In this document: positions 60,190 to 64,000 of the stretch, piece by piece
How positions within the stretch are numbered: position 1 is the stretch's first letter
Layout: each line of letters starts with the position of its first letter
From: Thermomicrobiales bacterium
Lineage (GTDB): Bacteria; Chloroflexota; Chloroflexia; Thermomicrobiales; UBA6265
NCBI GenBank assembly: GCA_023957115.1
Contig: JAMLHN010000001.1
Coordinates: 218,708 to 282,707 of the forward strand
Length of the DNA: 64,000 bases
Direction of reading: 5' to 3'
The notes under the pieces: model-generated
What the model saw: the letters and a program-made list of their open reading frames with translations, nothing else
What the model was told of the DNA's origin: nothing
Databases searched by the model: none
Translations under genes and position numbers: made by a program

Positions 60190-62409
60190 CTATTGCTGGA
60201 ATTGAGAGCTGCCCTGGCTCGTGCGTGCGTAGAGCTGCATGAGCTCGGATTGGACGTCGCGGGTCGATGCTTCTCCGTAGGTGCGGAGCATCGACCAGGC
60301 GCCAGAACGGTCGAGCGTCCAGGAGTTCTCCACGTCGTCGAGATAAAGCGGCAGAATCGAGTCACGCAGGTACGCGAGCAGCTCCGGATCCTCGACCGGA
60401 AACACGACTTCGATACGGCGGTCGAGATTTCGTTCCATCAGGTCGGCGCTGCCGAGATAGATCTCGTCGTTGCCGCCGTTGCCAAAATAGTAGATCCGGC
60501 TGTGTTCCAGAAAGCGGCCGATCACGCTGCGCACGCGAATATTCTCGCTCCAGCCGGGAACACCCGGGCGCAGGCAACATGCTCCCCGGACGATGAGATC
60601 GACTTGAACCCCCTCGCGCGATGCGACATACAACGCGCGAATGAGCTCCCGATCGACCAGCGAATTCATCTTGAAGATGAGGCGTCCATTGCCATGCCGC
60701 CGGTGCTCGACGATCTCGCGCTCGATCGCGCGCAGGAAGTGCACGCGCAATGAGCGCGGCGCCACCCAGATCTTGCGATAGTGTTCCTGCTCCGAATACC
60801 CCGTGAGCACATTGAAGAGCTCGCTCACATCGCTGGTGATCTCCGGATCTGAAGTGAAGATCCCCACGTCTTCGTAAAGACGAGCCGTGGCGGCATTGTA
60901 GTTTCCGGTCGACAGGTGTACGTAGCGGCGCAATCCGTCCGCTTCGCGCCGAACCACGAGGGTGACCTTGCAGTGGGTCTTGAGACCGGTGATCCCATAC
61001 GCCACGTGCACACCATAATGTTCGAGCTGTTGTGCCCAGCCGATGTTGTTTTCCTCATCGAACCGTGCCTTGAGCTCGACCAGCACGGCGACCTGGGTAT
61101 CGTCGTCCCGAGCTTCGATCAAGGCGGGGATCAGCGGAGAGTCCTTCCCAATCCGATAGAGCGTCTGCTTGATGGCCACAACATGGGAGTCCGTGGACGC
61201 CGCTTTGAGGAAATCCGTGAAGATGGAGAAGCTTTGGTACGGATGGTGCACCAGCACGTCCCGTTCCCGAATCGCGGCAAAGATGTCCGGGACGCCCCAC
61301 GCGCCGTCGTCCGGATTCCCGGCGAGCATGGACGGGGTAAACGCTGGATCCTTCAGATCTGGTCGATCGATGCGCAGCAGCTCCATCAGATCTTCCAGAG
61401 CAAGCGGCCCGTCGGTAACATAAAGCTCGCGCTCAGATGCCCCCACCTGCGTCAGCAGCCAGTTGACCACCATGTTGGGCATTCGCGTATCGACCATGAC
61501 CCGAACCACGGATCCAAAGGTCCGTTCCGACAGGAGCTCGCGCATCGTCGCGAGCAAGTCATGCGCATCCTCATCGTCGTCGATCTCGATATCGGAGTCG
61601 CGGGTGAGATGGAACGGATAGGCTTCGATTGCCTGATGACCGGGAAAGAGATCGTGCAGGTGCGCTGAGATCAGATCTTCCAGCCAAACGAAACGGAGCG
61701 TCGGATCTTCGGGCCGGCTGGGAACCGGGACGAGCCGGGGCAGGACGCGTGGAAGCTTCACGCGAGCCAGTTTGTCGACGTTTCCAGACCGGAGCAGGAC
61801 GATCAGGCTAATGCTGTCATTCGAAATATGCGGAAATCGGCGGGCGTGATCGATTGCCTGCGGGGTCAGGATCGGAAAGACCTCCGAACGGAAGTAGTCC
61901 GTCAGGGCGGTCTGTTCCGATGCGGGAAGCTCGTCGACCGTGGTAAGCACGATGCCGTGTCGCTCGAGCTCCGGGACGAGCTCGGTATTCAGGATGTTGG
62001 TTTGCTCCAGCTGGAGCCGGAGGGTTCGTTCGCGAATGGCAAGGTAGAGCGCCGTGGAGGTGCGGCCGTCGACCGATGGCTCATGGAGTCCAGCATTGAC
62101 CTTGCGCAGCACCCCGGCCACGCGGATCATGAAGAATTCGTCGAGATTCGATGAGAAAATTGCGAGAAACTTGCCTCGTTCGAGGAGTGGAACACGAGGG
62201 TCTTTTGCTTCGGCGAGCACCCGGGCGTTGAAATCGAGCCAGCTCAGCTCTCGATTGATAAAGAGTTCGGCTGACAGCGCCGGGAGGTTTTCCGGGGTGA
62301 GGATCTCCCAGTCGAAATCCGCGCCAGACGCTGGCTCCTGTTGGCGAACGAGACTGGTCGAACTTGCGGAATCGACGGCCGGATCATGGAATACGGTCAA
62401 GCTCACCAT
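60190..62409 (-). CDS. ppk1: Polyphosphate kinase 1
   Basis: 739-residue enzyme that reversibly makes polyphosphate from ATP. The N domain begins FINRELSWLDFNARVLAEA; SSNLDEFFMIRVAG and the H domain follow. Catalytic domain blocks are DVLVHHPYQSFSIFTDFL, TLYRIGKDSPLIPALIEA, VAVLVELKARFDEENNIGW, the phospho-histidine region ITGLKTHCKVTLVVRREADG and YVHLSTGNYN, then NRRIEV-like ERNLDRRIEVVFPV. ATG at 62409 has GGAGA almost on top of it, so GTG at 62406 may be the true start. A small gene lies 30 bases upstream in the same direction. Complements the Ppx-like/CHAD operon at 35573-37508. Confidence 0.96.
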   Translation of the reverse strand: MVSLTVFHDPAVDSASSTSLVRQQEPASGADFDWEILTPENLPALSAELFINRELSWLDFNARVLAEAKDPRVPLLERGKFLAIFSSNLDEFFMIRVAGVLRKVNAGLHEPSVDGRTSTALYLAIRERTLRLQLEQTNILNTELVPELERHGIVLTTVDELPASEQTALTDYFRSEVFPILTPQAIDHARRFPHISNDSISLIVLLRSGNVDKLARVKLPRVLPRLVPVPSRPEDPTLRFVWLEDLISAHLHDLFPGHQAIEAYPFHLTRDSDIEIDDDEDAHDLLATMRELLSERTFGSVVRVMVDTRMPNMVVNWLLTQVGASERELYVTDGPLALEDLMELLRIDRPDLKDPAFTPSMLAGNPDDGAWGVPDIFAAIRERDVLVHHPYQSFSIFTDFLKAASTDSHVVAIKQTLYRIGKDSPLIPALIEARDDDTQVAVLVELKARFDEENNIGWAQQLEHYGVHVAYGITGLKTHCKVTLVVRREADGLRRYVHLSTGNYNAATARLYEDVGIFTSDPEITSDVSELFNVLTGYSEQEHYRKIWVAPRSLRVHFLRAIEREIVEHRRHGNGRLIFKMNSLVDRELIRALYVASREGVQVDLIVRGACCLRPGVPGWSENIRVRSVIGRFLEHSRIYYFGNGGNDEIYLGSADLMERNLDRRIEVVFPVEDPELLAYLRDSILPLYLDDVENSWTLDRSGAWSMLRTYGEASTRDVQSELMQLYARTSQGSSQFQQ

Positions 62410-62439
62410 TCTCCGTACGACATCAGCCGCGTGGGCGCG

Positions 62440-62679
62440 TTAGGCGGCGTCTGCTGCGTACCGATCGGCCCGTTCACGGATGACGCGCATCGCCAAGACT
62501 GGAACGAAAATGGTAACTCGTGTCGAATCCGTCAGCAACGACGTCAGCGCCGAGCTCACCCAATTCTGCAACACGTCGTCATCGACCCACGAGCCGTACA
62601 TGCGACGACTGTCGTCCAATACTCGCTTGCTGATCGCCTCGGGTGTGCTCGCAGCACGCACGTCCACCTGTTGCGCCAT
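62440..62679 (-). CDS. Small three-helix-type protein upstream of ppk1
   Basis: 79-residue protein (ATG 62679, AGGAG ten bases upstream). The sequence is helical and its ending (TRVTIFVPVLAMRVIRERAD) resembles the short proteins annotated as three-helix bundle dimerization domain, whose usual form has FVPVLV and a trailing RExR; this is from memory. It is 30 bases ahead of ppk1 and likely co-transcribed, so it may regulate or bind polyphosphate kinase. A 12-bp palindrome CGAAGCGCTTCG lies at 62714-62725 upstream. Confidence 0.65.
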   Translation of the reverse strand: MAQQVDVRAASTPEAISKRVLDDSRRMYGSWVDDDVLQNWVSSALTSLLTDSTRVTIFVPVLAMRVIRERADRYAADAA

Positions 62680-62884
62680 GAACCCTACTCCTGACTGCAT
62701 AGGACAAGCGCATCGAAGCGCTTCGTCTGAGCTGGACCGGCGGCGGTCACCTCGTTCACGGCAATTCTGCATCCGCGTCATTCTCCGGGGCCAGCAGGGT
62801 GTGTTATCGGATTGTTAATTCATGTTTGGCGGAATCCACCACCGGCGGACGGCCCGCGCCAGGCGGATTTGTGAACGATGACCA

Positions 62885-62914
62885 TTGACAGGTTGGTGAC
62901 CGACAGCGTAGAAA
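62885..62914 (+). promoter_or_regulatory. Candidate promoter of the terminal binding-protein gene
   Basis: A perfect TTGACA at 62885-62890 and TAGAAA at 62909-62914 are spaced by 18 bases, about 54 bases before the ATG at 62968. Confidence 0.5.
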
Positions 62915-62967
62915 GAAGCACCAATCGCACGTCGCGACGAAACTCCATCACTTCAAGAGGAGGAACC

Positions 62968-64000
62968 ATGAGTCGGACCAGGCTTTTCGCTCTTCTCGCA
63001 GCCGTGGCGCTGATGCTGGCCCCCGCCGCTGCAATCGGACATGTGACCGCCCAGGATGACGACCCGATCATCCTCGGGGCGCCGGTCAATTTGACCGGAT
63101 GGATGGCGGCATACGACCAGCCACCGCTCGATGGCGCCAAGCTCGCCGTCGAAAAGATCAACGAGGCGGGAGGCGTGCTCGGGCGGCCGCTTCAGATCAT
63201 CGAGGTCGACGGCAAGACCGACCCGGCAACGGTTGGCAACGCTGCGCTCGAAGTGATCGACGATGGCGCCGAGGTCATCCTGGCTCCGTGCGACTTCGAC
63301 TATGGCGCACCGGCCTCGCAAGCCGCTCAGGAGGCCGGAATGGTCGGCGTCTCCTTCTGCGCGTCATCGCCGCTCTTCGGTTCGGCGACGCTCGGCGACA
63401 AGCAGTTCACGGTTTCGATGTGGAATCAGACGATGGCTGCCGCTGCGGCCGAGTTCGGGTACAACGTCAAGGAATGGCGAACCGCCGCCACCATCATCGA
63501 CCAGGGTACTGAGTACACCAAGTCGCTCGGCGATTTCTTTGTCGAAACCTGGGGACATCTGGGCGGCGAGGTCGTCAGCGAGGACACGTATCAGTTGAAC
63601 GACATGCAGGCATCGGCCCAGGCACAGCGGATCATGGATCTCGAAACGCCGCCGGACGTGATCTTCATTTCGGCCAATATGCCGGACTACTCGGCCATCA
63701 TCCGCGATATCCGATCGGCCGGTGTGACGGCTCCGATCATGGGCGGGGACTCGATGGATACCGCCGATTTCTACACCGCGCTTGGCAGCGAGCTCGGCAA
63801 TGACATCTACATCTCGACCCATGCGTTCATCGGTGCCGAAGCCGGCCCTGCGATGGAGCAGTTCATCGCGGACTACACCGCCAAGTACGGAAATCCACCG
63901 GAAGTCTCGTTCAATGCCATGGGCTGGGACACGGTCCAGATCCTGGCCAATGCGATCGAGCGAGCCGGAACCACGGACGGTGAAGCACTGGCGCAGGCCA
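62968..64000 (+). CDS. Branched-chain amino acid/amide-type ABC substrate-binding protein, 3' end outside window
   Basis: The frame starts at ATG 62968 after AAGAGGAGGA and remains open to the window end (about 344 codons). A Sec signal is at residues 4-27 (RLFALLAAVALMLAPAAAIG). The mature part has the periplasmic-binding fold of the LivJ/AmiC type: DPIILGAPVNLTGWMAAYD, AKLAVEKINEAGGVLGRPLQ, then VEVDGKTDP-like IIEVDGKTDPATVGNAALEV and later SFNAMGWDTVQILANAIERA. The family is about 400 residues, so about 50-60 are missing. Permease and ATPase genes are expected downstream. Confidence 0.92.
   Translation, partial: MSRTRLFALLAAVALMLAPAAAIGHVTAQDDDPIILGAPVNLTGWMAAYDQPPLDGAKLAVEKINEAGGVLGRPLQIIEVDGKTDPATVGNAALEVIDDGAEVILAPCDFDYGAPASQAAQEAGMVGVSFCASSPLFGSATLGDKQFTVSMWNQTMAAAAAEFGYNVKEWRTAATIIDQGTEYTKSLGDFFVETWGHLGGEVVSEDTYQLNDMQASAQAQRIMDLETPPDVIFISANMPDYSAIIRDIRSAGVTAPIMGGDSMDTADFYTALGSELGNDIYISTHAFIGAEAGPAMEQFIADYTAKYGNPPEVSFNAMGWDTVQILANAIERAGTTDGEALAQA

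Overview
The window is GC-rich, densely coded DNA from a bacterium. The best guess is a member of the Chloroflexota close to the Thermomicrobia. This rests on the mix of twin-arginine exported binding proteins with Ala/Ser/Pro-rich mature N-termini, an F420-type luciferase-like oxidoreductase, a dipeptide/polyamine-type ABC transporter repertoire, and an Agl23-like membrane protein. No rRNA, tRNA, CRISPR array, transposase or phage gene was recognised, so the taxonomic call is inference.

Layout, left to right. (1) 2-10137: a collinear plus-strand run with a truncated M32 carboxypeptidase, a luciferase-like oxidoreductase, two tandem aldo/keto reductases, a metal-dependent amidohydrolase and a complete polyamine-type ABC importer (binding protein, two permeases, ATPase). 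It reads as an uptake-plus-catabolism cluster for an unknown small molecule. (2) 10291-16797: single genes, including an SMP-30-like hydrolase, a redoxin, two tandem exported Kelch proteins and an amidase. (3) 16896-21292: a minus-strand acetoin-dehydrogenase-like operon (acoA, acoB, acoC, acoX). (4) 21613-35535: SRPBCC protein, SulP transporter, universal stress protein, C39-like exported protein, an oligopeptide-type binding protein with two permeases but no ATPases, GNAT, creatininase-family enzyme, SelA-like PLP enzyme, NAD-binding epimerase and M20 peptidase. (5) 35573-37508: an overlapping Ppx/GppA plus two half-length CHAD genes; polyphosphate kinase lies at 60190-62409 in the same window. 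(6) 37639-46081: a coiled-coil protein, a MauE plus three-thioredoxin-domain fusion, RsgA, a FAD amine-oxidase-like enzyme, FtsH and glutaminyl cyclase. (7) 46291-56611: an AceE-like E1 with a flavin reductase, a frameshifted ammonium transporter, then an Agl23-like protein followed by a membrane glycosyltransferase-like/NHL-propeller fusion. (8) 56958-64000: an orphan lipoprotein binding protein, an M81 peptidase, PPK1 with a small upstream partner, and a branched-chain-amino-acid-type binding protein that runs off the end.

The most unusual signals are these: two half-CHAD genes translationally coupled to an exopolyphosphatase-like gene; the MauE/TlpA-TlpA-TlpA fusion; the glycosyltransferase-like/NHL fusion next to Agl23; and a layer of intergenic structure. 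That layer consists of 7-bp tandem repeats in many spacers, a three-copy hairpin element CCCARCGTTGAAACGCTGGG, and long inverted repeats with TGTAG...CTAC ends. Start codons are frequently GTG or TTG and were chosen by ribosome binding site and homology.
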